From: Ruminococcus sp.
Lineage (GTDB): Bacteria; Bacillota; Clostridia; Oscillospirales; Ruminococcaceae
Reading direction: 5' to 3'
NCBI RefSeq assembly: GCF_017464355.1
Contig: NZ_JAFUAG010000004.1
Location: 1-64,000, forward strand
Length of the DNA: 64,000 nucleotides
Position numbers and translations under genes: made by a program. Positions within the stretch are counted from its first letter, which is position 1. Each line of letters begins with the position of its first letter. Of this stretch, positions 51,084 to 60,124 are shown in pieces. The notes under the pieces were generated by a model. It did not search any database. It had not been told where the DNA came from and worked only from the letters and a program-made list of their open reading frames with translations.

Positions 51084-51680
51084 CTAAATTTTACGGGACG
51101 GTCTCTTTATCCAGCCACTCTCGGTAGCTATATAGTCAACACTTATATCAAATTCGTTTCGGGGAAGACTTTCCTCTGCAATGCAGCTGTCACAGCACAG
51201 GCCAACGGTAATGCCTTTGAAATTTGCAAGGAACCTGTCATAAAAGCCCTTGCCGTATCCCAGGCGGTAGCCCTCCATATCAAAGCTAAGCCCCGGCACC
51301 ACACACATAGGACTATTGAACTCGTCTACTCTTTCGCAGTAAGCCTTTGGCTCCATTATGCCATAAGCGCCTTTTTCAAGGTCGTCAAAGCTTTTTACCC
51401 AATAAAAGTGCATTATGTTAGTGCCTTTTTCACATCTGGGACAAAGCAGCCTTTTATCCTCAAGCTCACTGTCTTTCAGGACATATCTCATTATCATATA
51501 GGTGTCTATCTCCGGAGGTCCCGAAACATACACCAGTATATCATCGCATTTATAATAATAGTCATTCTGAACAAAGCAGGAATAGACCTTATTATCGATA
51601 CGCTCTTTTTCCGGGGCTGTCAAATTACTTCTTATCTGTTTGTAATATGCCCTCAACTCCTGTTTGGTCTTCACTGACAT
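51084..51680 (-). CDS. 5-formyltetrahydrofolate cyclo-ligase
   Basis: A 198-residue ATP-dependent enzyme that turns 5-formyl-THF into 5,10-methenyl-THF. The N-terminal KQELRAYYKQIRSNLT and the C-terminal VVPGLSFDMEGYRLGYGKGFYDRFL (ATP loop) are characteristic. AAAGGGC precedes the ATG. Its start overlaps the stop of the upstream DJ-1 gene by ten bases. With glyA and thyX, one of three folate-linked genes in the window. Confidence 0.93.
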   Translation of the reverse strand: MSVKTKQELRAYYKQIRSNLTAPEKERIDNKVYSCFVQNDYYYKCDDILVYVSGPPEIDTYMIMRYVLKDSELEDKRLLCPRCEKGTNIMHFYWVKSFDDLEKGAYGIMEPKAYCERVDEFNSPMCVVPGLSFDMEGYRLGYGKGFYDRFLANFKGITVGLCCDSCIAEESLPRNEFDISVDYIATESGWIKRPSRKI

Positions 51681-52213
51681 TGTATGCCCTTTCTTATCTC
51701 CTCTGCTTTTTCGGCAGAAACCAGCTTTTCAGCCAGCATAAGGGCAAAGTCCACTGCTACACCTGCACCCTTGGCGGTGATGAACTTGCCGTCGCAGACA
51801 ACAGCCTTTTCAGAGATCTCTGCGCCCTCCAGGTCCTTTTCAAATCCCGGGAAGCAGATAGCTTTTTTACCTTTCAGCAGACCCTTGTGACCCAGGATAC
51901 TGGGTGCAGCACAGATAGCTGCTATATATTTATCGTTCTTAACGCAGAAGTCAATAGCAGCCTGAACATAATCGTCATTCTCCAGATTGAGAGTACCCGG
52001 CATACCACCCGGCAGTACTACCATATCCACCTTGTCATCAAGTACTATCTTATCAACGGTGGTATCAGCAGTGAAAACTACCTTATGAGAAGCGGTGATC
52101 GTCTGTGTATCAACACCTACGGTAGTTACCTCAACACCTGCACGTCTGAGTATGTCTATAGGTGCCAGAGCTTCAAGCTCTTCAAAACCATTCGCAAGAA
52201 AAACATATACCAT
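51671..52213 (-). CDS. DJ-1/PfpI family protein
   Basis: A 180-residue DJ-1/PfpI domain: MVYVFLANGFEELEALAPIDILRRAGVEVTTV with the conserved Glu, DMVVLPGGMPGTLNLEND, and AAICAAPSILGHKGLL with the nucleophilic Cys at the sharp elbow. Such proteins are glyoxalases, deglycases or chaperones; the subgroup is not clear. Overlaps the cyclo-ligase gene and follows the DUF2156 gene by 15 bases. Confidence 0.92.
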   Translation of the reverse strand: MVYVFLANGFEELEALAPIDILRRAGVEVTTVGVDTQTITASHKVVFTADTTVDKIVLDDKVDMVVLPGGMPGTLNLENDDYVQAAIDFCVKNDKYIAAICAAPSILGHKGLLKGKKAICFPGFEKDLEGAEISEKAVVCDGKFITAKGAGVAVDFALMLAEKLVSAEKAEEIRKGIQCQ

Positions 52214-52228
52214 ATCAGTATCCTCCGT

Positions 52229-53131
52229 TTAATCAATAAAGACCGAATACTTATTGAGAAGATATCTGGGGTGATAGGAAAGCTTCGATGTACGCAGCCC
52301 TTCTCTGCCCATGTCTTCTTCTCTGTTTATAAACTCATAGTCAGCGGCATAAGCCTTTGCAAACTCTCTGCAAAGGGTGGGATAAGCCCCGTTAAGGTCA
52401 TTGCGGGCTTTCTCGATATGCACGACGTATGTATCTGAATTCAGCGGTTCTCCCAAAGATATACCGACGATCCCGCCGTTCTGTCGGAGAATGCCCCCCT
52501 GAATACCAAGTGCTTTCATGTTCATGAGAAATGTGTGTATGGCAAACTGCTCTACAGCGGCACTGCCGTAGTTTTCACCGACACGGTTGTAAAACTCAGC
52601 GGTGAAAAACACACATTCATCTATTTTATCTTCTGTCAGCTGTTCAAAGGACCAGTCAGTTTCCATGAATCTTTTTATGTGGTTACGCTTGCCGTGAAAT
52701 TTCTTTCCCTTAAATTCTATAAGGTCAGTGGTCTTGTAGATGTAGTCAGAACTGTCACGGTCGTAAGTGTAAGTTATCCTGTCGCCGTAGACCTCTTTCA
52801 GCCATTCAAGCTCATTCTCGTAGACCGAGCAAAGCGTGAAGCGCTGTCTCCTGCTTTTAAAGAAGCTTTCAAGCTCATCTAGCAAAGCTTTCAGCCTTGA
52901 TTTGCCCTCCTCATCAAGCTTTGCCCCCGCAGGAAAGAATACACAGGGTTCGGTATCAAGCTGCCCGACGCAGATGTAAAATCCGTTATGAAAACATATA
53001 CGTGTGTCATCCAGACGCCGCCAGGCAAGGTTGTTTGCAAAGCTGTATTCGCAGCCCTGCTTATCAGAAACTGTCAGACATCTGTTAGCTTCATCGCGGT
53101 CGGACAAATGGATATCTCTGAAATCAAACAT
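52229..53131 (-). CDS. DUF2156-family protein
   Basis: A 300-residue DUF2156 protein, a double-GNAT fold related to the catalytic domain of lysyl-phosphatidylglycerol synthases. Seen: GCEYSFANNLAWRR, KKFHGKRNHIKRFMET, GGILRQNGGIVGISLGEPLNSDTYVVHIEKA and EFINREEDMGREGLRTSKLSYHP, the last being the hallmark block. No membrane segments, so it is a soluble aminoacyl- or acyl-transferase with unknown acceptor. Two bases after the thymidylate kinase stop. Confidence 0.88.
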   Translation of the reverse strand: MFDFRDIHLSDRDEANRCLTVSDKQGCEYSFANNLAWRRLDDTRICFHNGFYICVGQLDTEPCVFFPAGAKLDEEGKSRLKALLDELESFFKSRRQRFTLCSVYENELEWLKEVYGDRITYTYDRDSSDYIYKTTDLIEFKGKKFHGKRNHIKRFMETDWSFEQLTEDKIDECVFFTAEFYNRVGENYGSAAVEQFAIHTFLMNMKALGIQGGILRQNGGIVGISLGEPLNSDTYVVHIEKARNDLNGAYPTLCREFAKAYAADYEFINREEDMGREGLRTSKLSYHPRYLLNKYSVFID

Positions 53132-53133
53132 TG

Positions 53134-53796
53134 TTATTTTATCTTTTCAAGAAGCCTTTCAAATATAGTATCTATGCTGAGGGGTTCGCCGTTCTCACTG
53201 CATTCTATCATTTCCCAGCCCTGCATTTTTGCAGTGAACTGTGCAGCCCTGCGGCAGGTGTGAAGATATTCCACATTCTTCTCGTGGATATCTTTCTTGC
53301 TCTCATCGCCCTCATATCTGTTGGATAACAGCTTCTGGGAAACTTCAACGGGCATATCAAGGAAAATGACCTGATCGGGTCTTGGCAGACCAAGCTTTTC
53401 ATACTCGTAGTCATCAAGCCACTTAAGGTAGTTTTCCCATTCAGCTTCGGGAAGCTTGGTCATCTGATATATGCAGTTGGATGTAACATATCTTGCCGCA
53501 AGTATCAGGGTGCCATCGGCATAGTCTTTCTCCCAATATTTTTTGTAGCTGATGTATCTGTCTGCCGCATAAAAGCTTGAAGCGGCATAGGCATTCACGG
53601 CTTCGGCACTGCCTGCTATCTCGCCGTGAAGATACATCTGCACCAGCGTCGAGGACGGGTCTTCATAATCAGGAAAGCTTATAGCTTTGAGTTTCACACC
53701 GTTTTCCTCAAGATAAGCTGTAAGTTTATCGAACTGAGTAGACTTTCCGCTGCCGTCAAGTCCCTCCAATACTATAAGTTTAGATCTTAACTCCAT
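53134..53796 (-). CDS. tmk: Thymidylate kinase (dTMP kinase-like)
   Basis: Phosphorylates dTMP to dTDP. The 220 residues show the P-loop IVLEGLDGSGKSTQFDKL, AADRYISYKKYW (the DRY/H motif is shifted and variant) and YVTSNCIYQMTKL. It is of the divergent Clostridia type with RPDQVIFLDMPVEVS. It overlaps the thyX end by 17 bases, so synthesis and phosphorylation of dTMP are coupled. Another TMK may exist elsewhere in the genome. Confidence 0.88.
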   Translation of the reverse strand: MELRSKLIVLEGLDGSGKSTQFDKLTAYLEENGVKLKAISFPDYEDPSSTLVQMYLHGEIAGSAEAVNAYAASSFYAADRYISYKKYWEKDYADGTLILAARYVTSNCIYQMTKLPEAEWENYLKWLDDYEYEKLGLPRPDQVIFLDMPVEVSQKLLSNRYEGDESKKDIHEKNVEYLHTCRRAAQFTAKMQGWEMIECSENGEPLSIDTIFERLLEKIK

Positions 53797-54559
53797 TTTT
53801 TAACACCTTATATTCTTCCACTACTTGTTTCATCTTACCGCAGCTCATTTTTCCCTCGGGACATCTCCCTGTCATCACGCAGGAGGGGCCTGCATTCTTG
53901 AAAATGTTAGGGGCAACTTCACAGCAGAGCCTGAGCATCTCATCAGCTACAGCCTTTATCTCCCACTGTGCCCTGTTGCAGCAGCGGTGCTTGAAGAAGT
54001 TGAACAAACTCCTCACATTCATTGTTACCACTATCTTGGTCTCGCAGGCATTTGGCAGAACAAATCGTGCGTCCTCGTTAGCCTTTTTGCGGGCATTTCT
54101 TGCGGCAGTCTTCTCGTCCTGACCCCGGGCCATGAAGTCGGCCTTGTGCTTTTCGGTAAGTATCTCGGCGATCTTGTTGTAACTTTCCACCAGTTCAGCC
54201 ATTGAACGTTCAAACTCTTCCTTAGCTTCGGGAACAGCTTCTATCTCAGGCGGAGTGATGAAATCAAAGCCGTCTTCATTTACATAGCGCTGGCTTTTCT
54301 GAGAATAGGAAGCTATCCTGTGGCGGACAAGCTGATGTGAACAGGCACGGGATATCCCCTCGATGCCAAAGGTAAAGCTGACGTGCTCCATAGGGCTCTC
54401 GTGGCCGATAGAAGCAAGCATGGTGATGAAGCTTTCTATCTTATCATCAGTAAGGCCGTCTTTCAAAGAGCCGATATCGCTGCTTGAATAACAAAGCTTT
54501 GCAGCGGTCGCAATGACCTTTTCGGGCTCGGGCGTATGGGCAATAAGCATTACCTTCAT
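53780..54559 (-). CDS. thyX: Flavin-dependent thymidylate synthase
   Basis: Makes dTMP from dUMP with methylene-THF and FAD. The ThyX motif RHRxxSxxxxSxR is intact: RHRIASYSQKSQRY at residues 79-92. EHVSFTFGIEGISRACSHQL precedes it and FKHRCCNRAQWEIKAVADEML, with nucleotide-binding residues, follows. The 259 residues match the family. ATG 54559 is chosen (AAAGGAAG upstream); an earlier in-frame start overlaps the ribosome site. Operon with tmk. Confidence 0.95.
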   Translation of the reverse strand: MKVMLIAHTPEPEKVIATAAKLCYSSSDIGSLKDGLTDDKIESFITMLASIGHESPMEHVSFTFGIEGISRACSHQLVRHRIASYSQKSQRYVNEDGFDFITPPEIEAVPEAKEEFERSMAELVESYNKIAEILTEKHKADFMARGQDEKTAARNARKKANEDARFVLPNACETKIVVTMNVRSLFNFFKHRCCNRAQWEIKAVADEMLRLCCEVAPNIFKNAGPSCVMTGRCPEGKMSCGKMKQVVEEYKVLKNGVKI

Positions 54560-54725
54560 TTGACATCTTCCTTTCACCTCATAGATATATTTATTATACC
54601 ATTATTCTCTCATCAAGTCAACAATTATTCTTAAATTTAACAAAATAACCACGATTTAAGGCTCATTTACTCTGCCTTTGAATAAATATCATAATTATTT
54701 GACCTGACTTATGCTGTATCATAGA

Positions 54726-54759
54726 AAAATGCCCCGAAACAGCAGGTTGCTTCGGGGCA
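54726..54759 (-). terminator. Terminator of the alpha/beta hydrolase gene
   Basis: TGCCCCGAA (54730-54738) / TTCGGGGCA (54751-54759), then a U-run on the minus strand. The rest of 54560-54764 is AT-rich and gene-free. Confidence 0.85.
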
Positions 54760-54764
54760 ATGTA

Positions 54765-55862
54765 TCACTTGTTCTTTTGGGCTATCTTATGCATAGATCC
54801 TGATAATTCCTTGCTTTTCAGCATGGGTGCCATATGTCCGCCGTCAACATAAAACATTTCTTTGTCGGGAGCTTCGACCTTATCAAAATATGCGGCGGCT
54901 TCCTCCGCCATATTGATATAGCCCGTGTCTTTCCTGCCCTCGATCAGATAGAAGGGTACCTCATATTCCGTTCTGCCTGAAAGGGACATCTCCTGTATCA
55001 TATTGAATGCATTTGATGAATTCTTACCATGTTGTTTTTCAATGTCTGCATTGTAATCATCTGAAAATCCCAGACATTGGAGCTGTTCTTTCAGGGTGCA
55101 GTTGGGATTGAACCAAAGTGCTGCATACATATTCTCATCTGCGTCCTTGAAATAATCATCGGTAAAGCCGTATTCAGCGTCTAGTTTATCTATGATCTCT
55201 GACTCCTCATCTGAAAGAACTATTTTCTGTGGGTCAAATCTCTCTGCAAGTTTATGCATTTCAGGGTCATTTGCCGACTGTTTAAGTACCCACTCCTTGT
55301 AACGCTGCTGACTTTCGGGAATATCTACCACCAGAGACATAGCAACGACAGCGTCGTATCTGTCAGGATATTCAAGTGCGAGATTTGCTGCATATATCGA
55401 GCCCCAGGAGATACCCATAATAGTTATCTTGTCTTTGCCGAGATGATCTCTGAGATAGTCCGTCATCTCAATGCCGTCCTGCATCATGGTGTCGGCGGAT
55501 ATCTGCTCGTCGATCTTGTATTCGGGATAATTGTGACCAAAACCGCGCTGATCCCAGCCTACCACAGTATAGTCCTCACTGAGGCTGCGGAGTATGCTCC
55601 AGTCCAGCCAGCTGGTAGCGCCGCAGGGTCCGCCGTGCAGATACAGCAGTACGGGATTATCCTTATCCTGCCCGTAAATGTTTATCCACTGCTTTGTGCC
55701 GTTTATATCAACATACATCGTTTCGTTTATGCCGCCATCGGGGGTACGGTCGTTTACCGCTTTGCCTATGGGTCTTGATATAAACAGTATGGCTATAAGT
55801 GATACTATGACTATCAGCAGCCACAGCAGTATCTTGCCTGTGACTTTCAGTGCTTTTTTCAT
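54765..55862 (-). CDS. Membrane-anchored alpha/beta hydrolase (proline iminopeptidase-like)
   Basis: A 365-residue hydrolase with an N-terminal signal anchor (residues 10-30, VTGKILLWLLIVIVSLIAIL). The fold motifs are VLLYLHGGPCGATSWLDW (HGGP with a Cys in place of the last Gly), GWDQRGFGHN, ITIMGISWGSIYAANLA with the nucleophile Ser, and FYVDGGHMAPML with the catalytic His. The prolyl aminopeptidase family is the nearest match; a lid region of about 120 residues lies in the middle. Single gene, probably facing outside the cell. Confidence 0.88.
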   Translation of the reverse strand: MKKALKVTGKILLWLLIVIVSLIAILFISRPIGKAVNDRTPDGGINETMYVDINGTKQWINIYGQDKDNPVLLYLHGGPCGATSWLDWSILRSLSEDYTVVGWDQRGFGHNYPEYKIDEQISADTMMQDGIEMTDYLRDHLGKDKITIMGISWGSIYAANLALEYPDRYDAVVAMSLVVDIPESQQRYKEWVLKQSANDPEMHKLAERFDPQKIVLSDEESEIIDKLDAEYGFTDDYFKDADENMYAALWFNPNCTLKEQLQCLGFSDDYNADIEKQHGKNSSNAFNMIQEMSLSGRTEYEVPFYLIEGRKDTGYINMAEEAAAYFDKVEAPDKEMFYVDGGHMAPMLKSKELSGSMHKIAQKNK

Positions 55863-56089
55863 GTTTTGTTTCTCCGTTTGTTCTTTTTATCTGTTTTCTC
55901 TGTCAACACATTAAAGTGATGACATTATTATACTTTAAAGAATAGCATATGTCAACCGATACATTTAAAAATCTGTATTCTTAACAACTTCACTATTCTT
56001 CTGCCGCGGACGGTATATGGTTATCTCAAAAAAAATAAAAGTAATTACAAAAGATAACAGTGTTTCATTAATTCATATATTTAATAAAA

Positions 56090-56128
56090 GTTGCCGCAGC
56101 AGCCGTAAATACGCGGCCGCTGCGGAAT
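56090..56128 (-). terminator. Terminator of the AraC gene
   Basis: CCGCAGC (56094-56100) / GCTGCGG (56119-56125) with a partly paired GC-rich loop; U-rich on the minus strand. The AT-rich 55863-56090 stretch holds nothing else I can support. Confidence 0.75.
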
Positions 56129-56144
56129 ACTTTTTTGTAAAATA

Positions 56145-57017
56145 TTATTGCTTCTTCACAGGAACAAGCTCGATATAGCCTCTTTCACCTCTGGGTTCAA
56201 GCTGTATACGGGGACTTTCATTATCCCATTCAAGCCCGATGAGTTTAGGGTCATAGCGCTTTTCGGCCTCCCAGATCTCGTTTATGGCTTCGGCGTAATC
56301 TTCCTCGGCGAAAGGTTCGCCCTGAAACATGAGGTATTCACACTCGGGCAGTTCGATGATATCATAGCCCTCGGGGACAATGCCGTTATAGTTGATATCT
56401 ACCTCTGATCCCTGCACATAGCGGCTGGTGCCTGCGGGACGGTACTTTTCGGGCAGCCAGAGGCATACAGGTTCACCGCAGACCGAGCGTATGCTCAGCA
56501 GTATGCCCCAGACATCGCAGCCGACTTCATTGCAGTAGCTGAAATATTCATCGGCTTTTATGCCCCGCTTGATAATGACCTTTCTTGCGGGTCTTCCGAT
56601 TCTTGTTACAAAAATAGTTCTTGTGTCAGTCATGATACGTTCCCTCTTTTCATTAGTTTCTGTGAGGGTGGGGACGAAAAGCTGTATCGGCACAGGGCTT
56701 AAGGCATACTCCTTCGGGTTGATGCCGAACTCGCTCCTGAAAGCACGCTGATAGCCGTCCACACTGCCAAAGCCGAGATCCATGGCAGCATCGATGACAC
56801 GACATTTTTCATCTCTTAGCCGCAGCGCTGAACGGCTGAGTTTCAAACGCCTGATATAGCGGGCGGGGGTCATGCCTGTGTATTCCGCAAAAAGCCTTGA
56901 AGCATACCATGGGCTGAACAGTGATACTTCTGCCAGCTGTGCAGGGGTAATGACCTCATCGATGTGTTCTTCGATATACTTCTGCATTTTCCGTACTGCC
57001 TCAGCGTGTTCGTTCAT
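56145..57017 (-). CDS. AraC-family regulator with GyrI-like ligand domain
   Basis: A 290-residue regulator. N-terminal AraC-type double HTH (residues 8-110): YIEEHIDEVITPAQLAEVSLFSPWYASRLF and TGMTPARYIRRLKLSRSALRLR, then the second HTH AAMDLGFGSVDGYQRAFRSEFG. The C-terminal half (about 130-290) resembles a GyrI-like small-molecule binding domain, with the terminal IQLEPRGERGYIELVPVKK. This order, HTH first, is that of the Rob/MarA-with-GyrI group of multidrug-type regulators. No adjacent transporter; divergent region not seen. Confidence 0.9.
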   Translation of the reverse strand: MNEHAEAVRKMQKYIEEHIDEVITPAQLAEVSLFSPWYASRLFAEYTGMTPARYIRRLKLSRSALRLRDEKCRVIDAAMDLGFGSVDGYQRAFRSEFGINPKEYALSPVPIQLFVPTLTETNEKRERIMTDTRTIFVTRIGRPARKVIIKRGIKADEYFSYCNEVGCDVWGILLSIRSVCGEPVCLWLPEKYRPAGTSRYVQGSEVDINYNGIVPEGYDIIELPECEYLMFQGEPFAEEDYAEAINEIWEAEKRYDPKLIGLEWDNESPRIQLEPRGERGYIELVPVKKQ

Positions 57018-57083
57018 TCATCTCACCTCACAAACTCATTATAGCAGAAACATTATTTTCTTTCACGACTATTTTTGCAAAGA

Positions 57084-57111
57084 TGAAAAAAGGCAGAACA
57101 ACGTCTGCCTT
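57084..57111 (-). terminator. Terminator of the xse-to-recN operon
   Basis: AAGGCAGA (57090-57097) / TCTGCCTT (57104-57111) followed on the minus strand by TTTTTC, shortly after the recN stop. Confidence 0.85.
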
Positions 57112-57116
57112 AAATA

Positions 57117-58784
57117 CTATTTTACCGATGACAGCAATTCATCTGCATTTTCAAGCATAAGCTCGGTGATGTTGTCACCGCCCATTATCCTGGCTATCTC
57201 GTATTTTCTGCCCTCGTGGTCAAGTCTGCGGACGCTTGTGGCAGTGCGTTCGCCCACGATGTTTTTCTCGATGAGCAGGTGGTTGTCCGCCATAACAGCT
57301 ATCTGTGCCAGATGGGTCACGCAAAGCACCTGTCTGTGCCTGGATATCTGCCTGAGCTTCAGCCCTATCTTCTGGGCAGCACGGCCGCTTACACCCGTGT
57401 CTATCTCATCGAAGATCAGCGTGTCGATAGAATCCTTCTCGGCGATGACATTTTTCAGTGCCAGCATAATCCTAGAAAGCTCACCGCCCGAAGCTATCTT
57501 TGCGATAGGTCTGGGTTCTTCGCCCAGGTTGGCGGATATGAGAAATTCTATGTTATCCATGCCGTTCAGCGTGAGTTTGCCTGCCTGCTGGTCTACAACA
57601 AGCTTTACATTGGGCATATTGAGAAATTCAAGCTCCTCAGTCACCTGAGAAACAAATCTTTCAGCAGCAGCTTTTCTATGGTCGGACAAAGTCTTTGCCT
57701 TATGTGAAACTTCCGCCAGCAGACGGTTCTTCTCGTCCACAAGAGCCTGTATGCTCTGCTCGGAGCCTGTCAGTTCCGCCAGTTCAGCCTCGCTCTTTTC
57801 AAGGGTATCCATAACATCACTGAGTTCGGGGCCGTACTTCTTGCATATCTTCCGCAGATCTTCCGACCGCTGATTGAGCCAGTCAAATCGCTTGGGGTCC
57901 ACATCAAGTCCGTCAAGAATGGAAGAAAGCTCCCCTGCTATATCATCAAGTTCAATGGCAGCGGAATTCAGCCTTTCATAAAGCGGCTGCAGCTCGCCCA
58001 TAATATCGGTGTATTTATCAAGTTTATCCGAGCAATCGGACACCATTTCCGATACGCCCATGGTGTCATCATCACCTGATATCATCATCTGCGTGGCATA
58101 TACGGCTTCAGAGATAGACACGGCGTTCTTGGAGATCTCCAGCTCAGCGGCTATCTGCTTTTCTTCCTCGGGGTCGGTTATATTCAGCAGCCTTATCTCC
58201 TCGATGATCTCTTCCAGTTCTGATATCCTGAACTCTTTCCTGCCCTGCTCCTGCTTCAGCTTGTTTATCTGCTTGGCGACTTTCTGCAGTTCATGGAAAG
58301 ACTTCTGATAATCGGCAATAAGCTCCTCAGACTCAGCATAGCTGTCAAGTATGCTTATGTGTTTTTCAGGCGCCATTAGTATCTGGTTGTCGTGCTGACC
58401 ATGGATATTTACCAGCATAGCCCCGATATCCCTCAGCAGAGAAATATTCACAGCCCGCTGATTTATACGTGCGATGCTGCCGCCGTCAGAACGTATCTCA
58501 CGGGAGAGGAAAAGCTGACCCTCCTCGCATTCGACACCGAGTTCATCAAGCTGTCTGCGGACCTCGCTGCCGATATCGGTAAAAAGTCCCGAAATAACAG
58601 CCTTGTCAGCACCTGTCCTGACAATGTCCTTTGTGACACGCTGCCCCAGAATGGCATTTATTCCGTTTATAAGTATGGATTTACCAGCACCTGTCTCACC
58701 TGTGAAAGCGTTGAAGTTTTCGGTGAATTCGATAGATGCTTTTTCGATCACTGCAAGATTTTCGATATAAAGTTCTCTTAACAT
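57117..58784 (-). CDS. recN: DNA repair protein RecN
   Basis: SMC-like ATPase for double-strand-break repair. The 555 residues contain FTGETGAGKSILINGINAILG (Walker A), a coiled-coil middle (LHELQKVAKQINKLKQEQG and the like), LVNIHGQHDNQILM, EEPRPIAKIASGGELSRIMLALK (signature) and LIFDEIDTGVSGRAAQKIG (Walker B). Its ATG overlaps the argR stop (TAATG), so it is translationally coupled to argR. Confidence 0.96.
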   Translation of the reverse strand: MLRELYIENLAVIEKASIEFTENFNAFTGETGAGKSILINGINAILGQRVTKDIVRTGADKAVISGLFTDIGSEVRRQLDELGVECEEGQLFLSREIRSDGGSIARINQRAVNISLLRDIGAMLVNIHGQHDNQILMAPEKHISILDSYAESEELIADYQKSFHELQKVAKQINKLKQEQGRKEFRISELEEIIEEIRLLNITDPEEEKQIAAELEISKNAVSISEAVYATQMMISGDDDTMGVSEMVSDCSDKLDKYTDIMGELQPLYERLNSAAIELDDIAGELSSILDGLDVDPKRFDWLNQRSEDLRKICKKYGPELSDVMDTLEKSEAELAELTGSEQSIQALVDEKNRLLAEVSHKAKTLSDHRKAAAERFVSQVTEELEFLNMPNVKLVVDQQAGKLTLNGMDNIEFLISANLGEEPRPIAKIASGGELSRIMLALKNVIAEKDSIDTLIFDEIDTGVSGRAAQKIGLKLRQISRHRQVLCVTHLAQIAVMADNHLLIEKNIVGERTATSVRRLDHEGRKYEIARIMGGDNITELMLENADELLSSVK

Positions 58785-59257
58785 TATTTAACGTCCTTGC
58801 TGTACAAAATAGAATTAAGCTCCCGTACCAGCCTTTCAGCGTCTTTCTGGGTACGCATGAGCATGAAGATAGTGTCATCGCCCGCGATAGTACCTACGGA
58901 ATTCTCGATGTGCGTTCCGTCAAGTTTGGCACATACTGCCTGTGCCATTCCCACATGGCATTTAATCACGACTGTATTTATGGCATGATCGACCTTTATC
59001 ACCGCCGAATGCAGCAGTGTCAGGGTCTCATTGTTATCCTGCCTCAGCCCCTCACGGCTGAGGTTAGGCACCGAATATCTGCTGTTGCCAAACTCATCAC
59101 TGACCTTTATCAGTGACAGCTCCTTTATATCCCTGGAAAGGGTCGCCTGAGTAACGTTCATGCCGTTTTCCTCCAGGGCGGCACGCAGGCTTTCCTGGGT
59201 ATCTATGATCTTTTCCTGCACCAGCTTAAGGATCATTTCATGGCGATTAGTCTTCAT
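58784..59257 (-). CDS. argR: Arginine repressor ArgR/AhrC
   Basis: A 157-residue arginine-responsive regulator. The N-terminal winged HTH (MKTNRHEMILKLVQEKIIDTQESLRAAL, VTQATLSRDIKELSLIKV) is followed by the hexamerisation and arginine-binding domain (VIKCHVGMAQAVCAKLDG, VGTIAGDDTIFMLMRT with the conserved GDDT). GGAGGG precedes the ATG. It probably controls the arginine block 22 kb away through the palindromes upstream of argG. Stop codon overlaps the recN start. Confidence 0.96.
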   Translation of the reverse strand: MKTNRHEMILKLVQEKIIDTQESLRAALEENGMNVTQATLSRDIKELSLIKVSDEFGNSRYSVPNLSREGLRQDNNETLTLLHSAVIKVDHAINTVVIKCHVGMAQAVCAKLDGTHIENSVGTIAGDDTIFMLMRTQKDAERLVRELNSILYSKDVK

Positions 59258-59259
59258 AA

Positions 59260-60123
59260 CTATCCCTCCGTGTCTTTAAGAGGTCTCATTAGCTTGCTGT
59301 TGACCGATGAGAAAAAGCTGCCGCCACAGATATCGATGATATCAAGGCTTTCCTTGGCACGGCGGATATTTATCTCATCACCGTCAGATAATCTGTAAAC
59401 TATATTGCCGTCCACATTCAGATGAACATGGGCATTATCGGCAGTGTGGCATTTTACCCTTATATCACTGCCTGCGGAAAAAAGCATTGAACGTGCAAAC
59501 AGCGAATGGGGACATATCTGCGTGAACTCGATACACTCCATTTCAGGCTCGATTATGGCGCCGCCTGCAGAAAGTGAATAGGCAGTGGCTCCGGTAGCAG
59601 TTGAAAAAATAACACCGTTAGCTCTGAGGGCGGATACCAGCTGACCGTCCTTGATGACCTCAAAATCCGAAATCTTGCAGTCGTCCGACCTTGACACTAC
59701 TACATCGTTCAGGGCGGTATAAACACCGTCATCTCCGCTGGCAGAAGCTTCCAGCATCATACGTCTGCTTATAGTATAATTGCCGTCGGTAAGGTTTCTG
59801 AGCAGGTGCAGCTGAGAATGCTCCAGCGAAGCCATAAAGCCCAGTCTTCCGCAGTTTATGCCGAGGATAGGGGTCTTGAGCCTGGAGGCTCTGCCTGCAC
59901 ACTTGAGTATGGTGCCGTCACCGCCTATGGCGATGATGATATCTGCATTATCCATACATTCTTCGGTTGCACCGAAATTCATGCCGTGTACATCAGAAAA
60001 AACATCTCTATACTTTTCGCTGACGCTGAAACTGATACCGCAGCTGCGCAGCATATTGCAGGCTTCTACAGTATATTCACCGCAATTATTCTTGCTGAGA
60101 TTTGGATACAAAAATACTTTCAT
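59260..60123 (-). CDS. nadK: NAD kinase
   Basis: Makes NADP from NAD. The 287 residues contain IIIAIGGDGTILKCAGRA with the GGDG motif at residues 67-70, GINCGRLGFMASL, ALNDVVVSR, and TATGATAYSLSAGGAIIEP. ATG 60123 is preferred, with GGTGA just upstream; a GTG three codons before is possible. It starts one base after the tlyA stop. Confidence 0.95.
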   Translation of the reverse strand: MKVFLYPNLSKNNCGEYTVEACNMLRSCGISFSVSEKYRDVFSDVHGMNFGATEECMDNADIIIAIGGDGTILKCAGRASRLKTPILGINCGRLGFMASLEHSQLHLLRNLTDGNYTISRRMMLEASASGDDGVYTALNDVVVSRSDDCKISDFEVIKDGQLVSALRANGVIFSTATGATAYSLSAGGAIIEPEMECIEFTQICPHSLFARSMLFSAGSDIRVKCHTADNAHVHLNVDGNIVYRLSDGDEINIRRAKESLDIIDICGGSFFSSVNSKLMRPLKDTEG

Positions 60124-60124
60124 T

